Shown here: piece by piece, positions 1 to 10,796 of the stretch
Layout: each line of letters begins with the position of its first letter
Position numbering within the stretch: the first letter of the stretch is position 1
Assembly: GCA_002339675.1 (NCBI GenBank)
Contig: DDKB01000017.1
Location: 864,346-928,345 of the forward strand
From: Stutzerimonas stutzeri
Lineage (GTDB): Bacteria; Pseudomonadota; Gammaproteobacteria; Pseudomonadales; Pseudomonadaceae
Direction: 5' to 3'
DNA: 64,000 bases
Translations under genes and position numbers: made by a program
The notes under the pieces: model-generated
Told to the model about the DNA's origin: nothing
Seen by the model: only the letters and a program-made list of their open reading frames with translations
Databases searched by the model: none

Positions 1-862
<862 letters not shown>

Positions 863-977
863 GGTGTCGGTCTTTTTTGTTCGGGGGTCAAAGAGAGCAG
901 GTGGCGCGCCATGTTAGCGCGCCCGCCGGCGAGTTGTATCTCGACCACGGCAATGTGTGATCCGCGCCCGGCCAGGG

Positions 978-2570
978 TCAGCTCAGCTTGCGCGGATGCG
1001 CGAAGACGATGCGAAAGCAGCTGCCGCCCGCCTCCCGCTGACGATAGTCAAGCCGAGCCTGGTTGCTTTCGCAAAGCTCGCGGGATATGTACAGGCCCAG
1101 CCCGGTCCCCTTGTTTTCCGTGGTAAAGAAAGGCTCGAAGATGTGCTGCACCTGCTCGGCTGGCACGCCGGGGCCGTCGTCGAGAACGTCGAGCACCGGC
1201 AGGTCGCTCGCCTCGTCCCGAAACAGGTGCAGGCAGACCTGGGCCTGGCCATGCTGCTTGGCGCTGTAGCGCATCCCGTTCTGCACCAAATTGGTCAACA
1301 CCTGGATCAGCTGGTTGGGATCCATGCGCGTCTGCAGCGAGCTGCCCCAGGTCTCGACATGAAGCAGGTGGTCGCCCGGCAGCGACTGGCGAAATTCGCT
1401 GGCGAAGCGATGCACCCAGTATTTCAAGTCCAGCAGTTGGGGCTCGGCCTGGCGTCGGCGCGACAACTGCAACACGTTCTCGATCACCAAGTTCATCCGT
1501 CGGGAGTGGTCCTGGATGATCTGGGTGAGCCGTAGGTCGGCGGCATCCAGTACCTCCGACTCCTGCAATAACTGCGCGGCATGGCTGATGGCGCCCAGAG
1601 GGTTGCGGATCTCGTGGGCGATGCTGGCGGTCAGGCGCCCCAGGGAGGCTAGCTTGAGCTGCTGCGCCTTCTGCGCGATCTGCGAGTTGTCCTCGAGAAA
1701 TACCAGGGTGTCGAGCTTCTCTCCGTGCTGCAGCGCGGCGAAACTGGGCTGCAGCGTGGCCCCGTCGGGCGTGGCCTTGAAGCTGGTCGGGCGCAGGGTC
1801 GGGTTGTCGCGCCATTGCTGCAGGCCGCGAATCAGCTCGGGGCAGCGCGGTGCTAGCCGCTCCCCGGTCAGCGCCTGCTGGCCCAGCAGGTCGAGCGCCC
1901 CCTGGTTGGCCAGCAAGACGCGCTCCTGCGAGTCTAGGACGATGATCCCGGTGCGCATGCGCTGCAGGATCTGCGCGTTGAGCGCCTCGAGGTTGGCGAC
2001 TTCTTCGGCGCGCTGACGGGCGAGCGTTTCGCTGACCTGCAGCCTGCGGGTCAACCCCTGGACCAGCATCGCCGCCGCGAAGCACAGCGTGCCCAGTGCT
2101 GCCGCCTGCACGTACTGGCCGCTGGCCGCGGCATCGCTGAGGCTGAGGTAGAAGGTCAGGTAGATGAGGCCGGTCGCGGCCACCGCGGCGATGAAGTAGC
2201 CAATGCGTCCGTGCAGCAGGATGTTGGCGATGGCGACCGCCACGATCAGCAGGTTGCCGATCCCACTGGGCGTGCCCCCCGCGAAGTAGAAGAGCGCGGC
2301 AAGCAGCGTCACGTCGAGCAGCGCGAGCGCGAGTACCGGCAGCTCGCGCTTGGGGTTCTGCAATAGCACCGCGATGGGGACGTTGACGATCAGGTAGAGC
2401 CAGGAGCCATAGCGAAATGCGGCAGGGTCGACCATATGCAGCAGGTCATTGTGCAGGTCGCTGCTGACCAGCAGCACCAGCACCAGGCCGATGACGACGC
2501 GATAGAGGTGGTAGAGCCGGAAGATGCGCCGGCCCTGGTAGCCGAGGAAGGTCAGCCGCTCAGTGCCCAC
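978..2570 (-). CDS. pilS: Type IV pilus sensor histidine kinase PilS
   Basis: Inner-membrane kinase of 530 residues that controls PilR and so pilin expression. The N-terminal part (about 20-190) holds several hydrophobic segments consistent with the six-helix sensor of PilS. A PAS-like segment follows (about 210-300), then the dimerisation domain with phosphoacceptor H319 in the H-box IAHEIRNPLG, and the ATPase domain with the N-box (NLVQNGMRYS), DDGPG and GTGLGL. Its start overlaps the end of the small gene upstream by 11 bp, so the two are probably co-transcribed. Confidence 0.93.
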   Translation of the reverse strand: MGTERLTFLGYQGRRIFRLYHLYRVVIGLVLVLLVSSDLHNDLLHMVDPAAFRYGSWLYLIVNVPIAVLLQNPKRELPVLALALLDVTLLAALFYFAGGTPSGIGNLLIVAVAIANILLHGRIGYFIAAVAATGLIYLTFYLSLSDAAASGQYVQAAALGTLCFAAAMLVQGLTRRLQVSETLARQRAEEVANLEALNAQILQRMRTGIIVLDSQERVLLANQGALDLLGQQALTGERLAPRCPELIRGLQQWRDNPTLRPTSFKATPDGATLQPSFAALQHGEKLDTLVFLEDNSQIAQKAQQLKLASLGRLTASIAHEIRNPLGAISHAAQLLQESEVLDAADLRLTQIIQDHSRRMNLVIENVLQLSRRRQAEPQLLDLKYWVHRFASEFRQSLPGDHLLHVETWGSSLQTRMDPNQLIQVLTNLVQNGMRYSAKQHGQAQVCLHLFRDEASDLPVLDVLDDGPGVPAEQVQHIFEPFFTTENKGTGLGLYISRELCESNQARLDYRQREAGGSCFRIVFAHPRKLS

Positions 2571-2790
2571 GATGGCCCTGTTGCAGGTGCGCCTGGCTGC
2601 AATACCAATGGTCCTGGCTTTGCAGTGCCTGGTCCCTGGGCAGGTGGACGCCGCACTGGGCGCAGCGAACCATGGTCAGGGTGCGCTGCTCGGGCTTGCC
2701 TGGTGCGGCAGGCTTGCGCACGAGGCGGCGCCAGAGCCAGACCGCCGCGGCGATCAGGATGATCCAGAAAAGCAAACGAAACAGACCCAT
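2560..2790 (-). CDS. Small membrane protein of the PP0621 family
   Basis: A 76-residue protein with one N-terminal transmembrane helix (about 3-20), a basic stretch and a small cysteine/histidine cluster (CAQCGVHLP and later HWYCSQAHLQ) that could bind zinc. Proteins of this kind are regularly found just before pilS in pseudomonads. The function is unknown. Its 3' end overlaps the pilS start by 11 bp, which suggests translational coupling. The call rests on this arrangement and on the Cx2C...Cx3H spacing; no enzymatic motif is visible. Confidence 0.75.
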   Translation of the reverse strand: MGLFRLLFWIILIAAAVWLWRRLVRKPAAPGKPEQRTLTMVRCAQCGVHLPRDQALQSQDHWYCSQAHLQQGHRGH

Positions 2791-2865
2791 GATGCAAGTT
2801 CCTGGCTGGCGCAGGCGGCCTGCGGTAGGCAGGCCTGTGCGGGTATGAGTGCGGTCGCGCCGCCG

Positions 2866-3867
2866 TCAGTCGAACAATCCGAACGTCAGGTAGCTCCACC
2901 AGGAGCGCTTCCTGGCCTGCTCGGCGTTGGCCGACTCGGCCTCTTCGAGCACAGGACGCAGCTCGTCCGGCAGGTCCTGGGCGGCATTCTCGTACTGGCG
3001 GACCACATCGCGGTTGGACTGCGACGCATCCGGCGCCTTGTTTTCCGTTTCGATCAGGCCCAGCGTCGCGCGGGACAGCCAGCTGCGGTTGTCAGCTTCC
3101 TGCTCGCGCGGCACGAACTTGCCGTCCTCGAGGCTCGGGTGTTGTGGGTAGTTGAGCTTCAGTGTCTGCAGGCTGCTGTCTGCCAGTTCGGTGAGGCCCA
3201 TGCGCTGGTAGGCCTCGGTCATCACGGCGAGGCCGTCGCCTACCGCCGGCGTGCCCTGGAAGTTTTCCACGACGTAACGGCCGCGGTTGGCCGCCGCGAC
3301 ATAGGCCTGGCGGCGCAGGTAGTAGTCGGCGACATGGATTTCATTGGCCGCCAGCAGGTTGCGCAGGTAGACCATGCGGGCCTTGGCATCGGGTGCGTAG
3401 CGGCTGTTCGGGTAGCGGGTGGTCAGTTGGGCGAACTCGTTGAACGAGTCGCGCGCCGCGCCGGGGTCGCGCTTGGTCATGTCCAGCGGCAGGAAGCGCG
3501 CCAGCAGGCCGCGGTCCTGGTCGAATGAGGCGAGACCCTTGAGGTAGTACGCGTAATCGACGCTCGGATGCTGCGGATGCAGGCGAATGAAGCGTTCAGC
3601 CGATGAGCGCGCGGCCTCCGGTTCGGTGTTGCGGTAATAGGCGTAAATCAGTTCGAGCTGCGCCTGCTCGGCGAAGCGGCCGAACGGGTAACGGGACTCC
3701 AGGGCCTTCAGTTTGTTGATCGCGCTGGTATAGCTCTTGCTGTCCAGGTCGGACTGCGCCTGCCGGTACAGTTCCGCCTCGCCGAGGTTCTCGCTGATGG
3801 TGTCGTTGGACGAGCAGGCAGCGGTAAGGGCGAGTATGGCGATCAGCAGCAGGTGTTTCACTTGCAT
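2866..3867 (-). CDS. bamD: Outer membrane assembly lipoprotein BamD
   Basis: Essential lipoprotein of the BAM complex that inserts beta-barrel proteins in the outer membrane. I take the ATG at 3867, giving 333 residues with a lipoprotein signal [18 protein letters not shown] in which C18 is the lipidated cysteine; a longer reading to 3996 adds 43 residues that would bury the signal. TPR repeats follow, starting near [20 protein letters not shown], as in BamD/ComL. The C-terminal extension (about residues 240-333) is longer than in E. coli BamD. It diverges from rluD across about 280 bp. Confidence 0.93.
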   Translation of the reverse strand: MQVKHLLLIAILALTAACSSNDTISENLGEAELYRQAQSDLDSKSYTSAINKLKALESRYPFGRFAEQAQLELIYAYYRNTEPEAARSSAERFIRLHPQHPSVDYAYYLKGLASFDQDRGLLARFLPLDMTKRDPGAARDSFNEFAQLTTRYPNSRYAPDAKARMVYLRNLLAANEIHVADYYLRRQAYVAAANRGRYVVENFQGTPAVGDGLAVMTEAYQRMGLTELADSSLQTLKLNYPQHPSLEDGKFVPREQEADNRSWLSRATLGLIETENKAPDASQSNRDVVRQYENAAQDLPDELRPVLEEAESANAEQARKRSWWSYLTFGLFD

Positions 3868-4145
3868 GGCGGCTTGCGTCCCTGTGACGGCTGGCTGTCT
3901 CGCGCGGAGCCGTCCTGTTATGATGAGCGCCCCGGCTGGCCGGGACAAAGACGCGGTATTTAAACACAAGCCCGTTGCCGAAACCAAAGGCTCCACCGCT
4001 GCCCGCGGCGGGGCCTACCGATGATCAGGGCGGTGGCCGGCGGGCCGCTCGCCGCCGGCGGCGCAGTCGGTGCGCTCATCGCCGATGCTCATGACCGGCT
4101 GCAGCCTGCCCTTTGCCTTTCCTCCTTCTATAAAGCGCCTTCAAT

Positions 4146-5120
4146 ATGTCCACGATCTCCACCCAGGCCATTCAACTCCGCGCCGAGGTGCCCTTCGATC
4201 TCGGCGGGCAGCGCCTCGATCAGGTCGCGGCCCAGCTTTTTTCCGAGCACTCCCGCTCGCGCCTCTCAGCCTGGATCAAGGATGGCCGGCTGACGGTCGA
4301 CGGCGCCGTGCTGCGACCGCGGGACACTGTGCATGCCGGAGCCGTTCTGGCGCTCGAGGCGGAGCAGCAGGCGCAGGGCGAGTGGGTGGCGCAGGACATT
4401 CCGCTGGACATCGTTTTCGAAGATGAGCATATCCTGGTGCTGAACAAGCCGTCCGGCCTGGTGGTGCATCCGGCCGCAGGGCACGCCGACGGGACGCTGC
4501 TCAACGCCCTGTTACACCATGTGCCGGGTCTGATCAACGTGCCGCGCGCCGGCATCGTGCACCGCCTCGATAAGGACACCACCGGCCTGATGGTCGTGGC
4601 CAAGACACTGCAAGCGCAGACCCGGCTGGTCGAGCAACTGCAGGCGCGGACCGTCAGCCGGATCTACGAGGCCATCGTGATCGGGGTCATCATCACCGGC
4701 GGCACCATTGACGCGCCCATCGGCCGGCACGGTCAGCAACGCCAGCGCATGGCGGTGGCTGAGGGCGGCAAGCCGGCGATCAGCCATTATCGGGTGCTCG
4801 AACGGTTTCGCTCGCACACCCATGTGCGCGTCAAGCTGGAGACCGGCCGGACCCACCAGATCCGCGTGCACATGACGCACATCGGCTACCCGCTGGTGGG
4901 TGATCCGCTCTACAGCGGGCGCTTCCGCATCCCGCCCGCGGCGAACCCGACAATGGTCCAGACCCTGCGCGACTTCCCTCGCCAGGCGCTGCATGCCCGG
5001 TTCCTCGAGCTGGAACACCCGATCAGTGGCGCGCGGATGAAGTGGGAATCGCCCCTGCCGGACGATTTCGTCTGGTTGCTGACGTTGCTGCAGCAGGATC
5101 GCGAGGCCTTCAGCGGGTGA
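4146..5120 (+). CDS. rluD: 23S rRNA pseudouridine synthase RluD
   Basis: Isomerises uridines to pseudouridine in helix 69 of 23S rRNA (in E. coli positions 1911, 1915 and 1917), supporting 50S maturation. The 324-residue protein has an N-terminal S4 RNA-binding domain (about 16-80) and the catalytic domain with the RluA-family motif HRLDKDTTG, catalytic Asp at 142. The RTHQIRVH motif typical of the family is present near residue 237. The stop TGA is overlapped by the GTG start of the next gene. The divergent bamD/rluD pair is conserved in Pseudomonas. Confidence 0.94.
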   Translation: MSTISTQAIQLRAEVPFDLGGQRLDQVAAQLFSEHSRSRLSAWIKDGRLTVDGAVLRPRDTVHAGAVLALEAEQQAQGEWVAQDIPLDIVFEDEHILVLNKPSGLVVHPAAGHADGTLLNALLHHVPGLINVPRAGIVHRLDKDTTGLMVVAKTLQAQTRLVEQLQARTVSRIYEAIVIGVIITGGTIDAPIGRHGQQRQRMAVAEGGKPAISHYRVLERFRSHTHVRVKLETGRTHQIRVHMTHIGYPLVGDPLYSGRFRIPPAANPTMVQTLRDFPRQALHARFLELEHPISGARMKWESPLPDDFVWLLTLLQQDREAFSG

Positions 5121-5881
5121 GTGCCTGGCCGGGCGACTGGTTGCGTCCTGACTGGCCCGCCCCGCCCGGTGTGCGAGCCTGTGTGACCACCCGGCTCGGT
5201 GGCGACAGTGCCGAGCCGTTCGGCACCTTCAACCTGGGCGACCATGTGGGCGATTCGCCGCAGGCTGTGGCGGCCAATCGGCAACGGCTGCAGGATGTGC
5301 TGGATTGCCGTCCGGCCTGGCTCGAGCAGGTTCATTCATCCGTCGTGGTCGAGGCGGCGCCGGGCGACCGGCCAACCGCGGATGCGAGCTGGACGGCCAC
5401 CCCCGGCATTGCCTGTGCCGTGTTGACCGCAGATTGCTTGCCCGTGCTGTTCTGCGATCTCGCCGGCAGGCGGGTCGCGGCGGCGCACGCGGGTTGGCGC
5501 GGGCTGGCCGCTGGTATCCTCGAAGAAACGGTGGCAGCCATGGGGGTTCCGGCCGATGAGCTGTTCGCCTGGCTTGGGCCGGCGATTGGCCCGAGTGCCT
5601 TTGAGGTTGGTCCGGAAGTGCGCGAGGCGTTCGTGTCCCAGGGCGGGGAGGCAAGCCGCGCCTTTCGGCCGAGCCCCCATCCCGGGCGTTTCATGGCGGA
5701 CCTTTATGAGCTGGCGCGCCTGCGCTTGGCCAGTTGTGGCGTTGCGGGCGTGTACGGAGGCGGTTTCTGCACCGTCAGCGATCCCCGCTTCTACTCCTAT
5801 CGACGTGCTGCGCGCACCGGGCGTTTTGCCAGCCTGATCTGGCTCGCCGCCGGGCCAGACGAGGCCTGGATACGCCGTTAG
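5117..5881 (+). CDS. pgeF: Peptidoglycan editing factor PgeF (YfiH/LACC1 family, formerly polyphenol oxidase)
   Basis: The GTG at 5117 overlaps the rluD stop by 4 bp (GTGA), giving 254 residues and close translational coupling; upstream in-frame starts would lie inside rluD. The family signature is clear: TADCLPVLFCD, HAGWRGLAAGI and the C-terminal GGFCTVSD, which supply the His/Cys metal-site residues of YfiH/LACC1 proteins. Family members have been described as laccase-like oxidases, as purine nucleoside-cleaving enzymes, and in E. coli as PgeF, which prevents misincorporation of L-Ser in muropeptides. Which activity dominates here cannot be seen from sequence. Confidence 0.9.
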   Translation: MSAWPGDWLRPDWPAPPGVRACVTTRLGGDSAEPFGTFNLGDHVGDSPQAVAANRQRLQDVLDCRPAWLEQVHSSVVVEAAPGDRPTADASWTATPGIACAVLTADCLPVLFCDLAGRRVAAAHAGWRGLAAGILEETVAAMGVPADELFAWLGPAIGPSAFEVGPEVREAFVSQGGEASRAFRPSPHPGRFMADLYELARLRLASCGVAGVYGGGFCTVSDPRFYSYRRAARTGRFASLIWLAAGPDEAWIRR

Positions 5882-5920
5882 TCATCGGCGTCCAAGATGA
5901 CCTGCATCAAGGTCAAGCGG

Positions 5921-5949
5921 CTTGAATCTCCAACAATGGACCTCATCTA
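5921..5949 (+). promoter_or_regulatory. Sigma-32 heat-shock promoter of clpB
   Basis: CTTGAAT at 5921-5927 and CCTCATCTA at 5941-5949 are separated by 13 bp. This is very close to the sigma-32 consensus (CTTGAAA, 11-16 bp, CCCCATnT). It sits 72 bp before the clpB ATG, as expected for a heat-shock chaperone. Found by reading the bases; not tested. Confidence 0.8.
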
Positions 5950-6021
5950 AGAGCCATCTCGCAGGCTTTTGTCGAGGTGCGATTGACTGCGCCGGCCTGC
6001 CTTACTCGCAAAGGTGACTAT

Positions 6022-8592
<2,571 letters not shown>

Positions 8593-8595
8593 GGT

Positions 8596-8635
8596 CCGGC
8601 CGCAGCGTACCCGCGAGGGCCTCGCGGCGGCCGTT
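8596..8635 (+). terminator. Probable intrinsic terminator after clpB
   Basis: Just after the clpB stop an outer stem CGGCCGC/GCGGCCG encloses an inner CGCGAGG/CCTCGCG stem, and the structure ends in TTTT. It lies where a clpB terminator is expected. The T-run is short, so the strength is uncertain. Confidence 0.6.
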
Positions 8636-8700
8636 TTGGTGCCTGCCGAAGGAGGTCCCGCCGGGGCGCGCAAGACGTTGTAGATAATCGGATTTTTCTG

Positions 8701-8728
8701 TTGACAGCGCCGTTTAGAACCGTAAAAT
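8701..8728 (+). promoter_or_regulatory. Sigma-70 promoter of the tRNA operon
   Basis: A perfect -35 TTGACA at 8701-8706 and a -10 TAAAAT at 8723-8728 with a 16-bp spacer. A GC-only discriminator (GGCGCGCC) follows the -10, a feature of stringently controlled stable-RNA promoters. The first tRNA begins 64 bp downstream. Confidence 0.8.
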
Positions 8729-8792
8729 GGCGCGCCTCTGAGGGGGGTTTGCAAGGTTGTAGCAAGCCCGCTGAAGTGCTGGAAAGTTAAGT

Positions 8793-8868
8793 TCCGCGAT
8801 AGCTCAGTCGGTAGAGCAAATGACTGTTAATCATTGGGTCCCAGGTTCGAGTCCTGGTCGCGGAGCCA
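8793..8868 (+). tRNA. tRNA-Asn (GTT)
   Basis: A 76-nt cloverleaf. The acceptor stem TCCGCGA pairs with TCGCGGA, the D arm contains AGCTCAGTCGGTAGAGC, the anticodon loop TGTTAAT gives anticodon GTT, the T arm has GGTTCGAGTCC, and CCA is encoded. It is the first of three tandem tRNAs. Confidence 0.97.
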
Positions 8869-8877
8869 ATTTCCAAC

Positions 8878-8954
8878 CGGGGTATAGCGCAGTCCGGTAG
8901 CGCGCCTGCTTTGGGAGCAGGATGTCGGGAGTTCGAATCCCCCTACCCCGACCA
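8878..8954 (+). tRNA. tRNA-Pro (TGG)
   Basis: A 77-nt cloverleaf. Acceptor stem CGGGGTA pairs with TACCCCG, the anticodon stem CTGCT/AGCAG encloses the loop TTGGGA-type sequence with anticodon TGG, the T arm holds GTTCGAATCC, and CCA is encoded. It lies 9 bp after tRNA-Asn. Confidence 0.96.
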
Positions 8955-8959
8955 ATTCT

Positions 8960-9035
8960 GGGTCGTTAGCTCAGTTGGTAGAGCAGTTGGCTTTTAACCA
9001 ATTGGTCGTAGGTTCGAATCCTACACGACCCACCA
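8960..9035 (+). tRNA. tRNA-Lys (TTT)
   Basis: A 76-nt cloverleaf. Acceptor stem GGGTCGT pairs with ACGACCC, anticodon stem TTGG/CCAA encloses loop CTTTTAA with anticodon TTT, the T arm contains GGTTCGAATCC, and CCA is encoded. It is 5 bp after tRNA-Pro and is followed by a terminator. Confidence 0.97.
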
Positions 9036-9059
9036 ACACCGCCCCGAAAGGGGGTAGAA

Positions 9060-9094
9060 AGCCGGAAGGTTCCTCACGGACCTTCCGGCTTTTT
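9060..9094 (+). terminator. Intrinsic terminator of the tRNA operon, probably bidirectional
   Basis: A perfect 11-bp stem AGCCGGAAGGT/ACCTTCCGGCT with a 9-nt loop is followed by TTTT. On the opposite strand the stem is followed by TTTCTA, so it could also end ndh transcription from the right. Confidence 0.9.
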
Positions 9095-9174
9095 CATGCC
9101 TGCGTTTTCTTGGTGGTCTGCCGAGCTTCGGCTCCTCGCGGTGCCCGCGCCGCGGTGGCGCGGGCGCCGTTTCC

Positions 9175-10470
9175 TCAGTGCAGCTTGAGTCGCGGCACGG
9201 TGCTGGTGCTGAGTTTGTCACCGAGCATCATCAGCGCAGTGCGCGCGATCCCGTAGAGTGCGATCTGGTGCATGCGATACAGGGAAATGTAGAACATGCG
9301 CGCCAGCCAGCCCTCGAGCATGACGTTGCCGGTGAGGTTGCCCATCAGATTGCCCACTGCCGAGAAGCTCGACAACGAGATCAGCGAACCGTAGTCGCGG
9401 TAGCGGTAGCTCGGCAGGCTTTCGCCGGCGAGGCGACGCGCCAGTGACTTGGTCAGCAGCGAGGCCTGCTGGTGAGCCGCCTGGGCTCGCGGCGGTACGT
9501 TGCGATCGCTGTCCGGTTGCGGGCAGGCGGCACAGTCGCCGAGCGCGAAGATGTTTTTGTCGCGCGTGGTCTGCAGTGTGGGCAGAACCAGCAGCTGATT
9601 GATCCGGTTGGTTTCCAGTCCGGCGAGCTCCTTCAGAAAGCTCGGCGCCCGGATCCCAGCGGCCCAAACCTTGAGGGTGGCCGGTACGAAATGGCCATCG
9701 CGGGTGTGCAAGCCGTCCTGCGTCACCTCGCTGACCGCCGCGTCGGTGAGCACCGTGACGCCAAGGTCGCGCAGCGTTTGGTGGACCGGCTGGCTGATGC
9801 GTTCCGGCAATGCCGGCAGTACCCGCGGACCTGCCTCGATCAGTGTGATGTGGACGTTTTCCGGCTTGATACGGTCCAGTCCGTAGGCGGCCAGCTCGCG
9901 GGCCGCATGGTGCAGCTCCGCCGCCAGTTCCACCCCGGTGGCGCCGGCGCCGACGATGGCCATGTTGATGGCCTCGTGGCGGTCGTCGTGGGCGTGCGCT
10001 CTCATGTAGTGGCTGAGCAACTGGCGGTGAAAGCGCTCAGCCTGCTCGCGGGTGTCGAGAAACAGGCAGTGCTCGGCCGCCCCTGGGGTGCCGAAGTCAT
10101 TGGTGGTGCTGCCAACCGCGATGACCAGCGTGTCATACGCCAGCGTCCGCGCCGGCACCTGCTCGACGCCATGTTCGTCCTGCGCGGCCGCCAGCTGGAC
10201 GCAGCGGTGCTCGCGGTCCAGGCCGCACATGCGGCCCATCTGGAATTCGAAATGATTCCACTTGGCCTGGGCGAGGTAGTTGAGTTCGTCGGCCGAGGAG
10301 TTCAGCGAGCCGGCGGCCACCTCGTGCAGCAGCGGTTTCCAGATGTGGGTCAGGCTGGCGTCGATCAGGGTAATGCGTGCCTTGCCTCGTTTGCCCAGGG
10401 TTCTACCCAGGCGGGTGGCTAGTTCGAGGCCGCCGGCGCCGCCGCCGACGATTACGATGCGATGTGTCAT
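9175..10470 (-). CDS. ndh: Type II NADH:quinone oxidoreductase
   Basis: Non-proton-pumping respiratory NADH dehydrogenase of 431 residues, attached to the inner face of the cytoplasmic membrane. The N-terminus MTHRIVIVGGGAGGLELA is the FAD-binding Rossmann motif (GxGxxG). A second, NADH-binding glycine motif is visible near residue 170 (MAIVGAGATGVELAAEL), and the C-terminal FAD segment includes FALGDCAACPQ. An aromatic/hydrophobic C-terminus (about 370-420) suits membrane attachment. It stands alone, facing the tRNA terminator, with a DUF3094 gene upstream. Confidence 0.92.
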   Translation of the reverse strand: MTHRIVIVGGGAGGLELATRLGRTLGKRGKARITLIDASLTHIWKPLLHEVAAGSLNSSADELNYLAQAKWNHFEFQMGRMCGLDREHRCVQLAAAQDEHGVEQVPARTLAYDTLVIAVGSTTNDFGTPGAAEHCLFLDTREQAERFHRQLLSHYMRAHAHDDRHEAINMAIVGAGATGVELAAELHHAARELAAYGLDRIKPENVHITLIEAGPRVLPALPERISQPVHQTLRDLGVTVLTDAAVSEVTQDGLHTRDGHFVPATLKVWAAGIRAPSFLKELAGLETNRINQLLVLPTLQTTRDKNIFALGDCAACPQPDSDRNVPPRAQAAHQQASLLTKSLARRLAGESLPSYRYRDYGSLISLSSFSAVGNLMGNLTGNVMLEGWLARMFYISLYRMHQIALYGIARTALMMLGDKLSTSTVPRLKLH

Positions 10471-10526
10471 GGAATGGACTCATAGGCTTTGCGGGATCTG
10501 TGCGAGCGGGTGGGCTGGTGGCGTGG

Positions 10527-10700
10527 TTACAGTACCAGGCGGCTCAGGAGGCGGCTCAGCAGGCCAAGGCCAACGACCACGACGATGACCAGCACGAGCA
10601 ACAGGAGGGGCCGGAACGGGCGGCGCTCGACCTGGTGCTGGGGTGCGCTGAGGTATTGATCCACGCGCTTCTGGTCTTCGGGGTTCAGGCGGCTGGGCAT
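10527..10700 (-). CDS. Small membrane protein, DUF3094 family
   Basis: A protein of 57 residues from the ATG at 10700 (MPSRLNPEDQKRVDQYLSAP), with a hydrophilic N-terminal half and a C-terminal transmembrane helix rich in Leu and Val (about 36-52). An in-frame ATG at 10727 would add nine residues. A GAGGTG ribosome-site-like stretch lies just before 10700, a little close to it, so the start is not certain. The function is unknown. The N-terminal NPEDQKRVDQYL pattern is what I recognise of the family. Confidence 0.7.
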   Translation of the reverse strand: MPSRLNPEDQKRVDQYLSAPQHQVERRPFRPLLLLVLVIVVVVGLGLLSRLLSRLVL

Positions 10701-10796
10701 TCGCACCTCGCTTAGGAATGCATGCATTCTAGCGGTGCGGCGACAAAAACCAAATTGGCGGGCGGATGAGGCAGCTAACGAGGCTGCCGTGCGCCT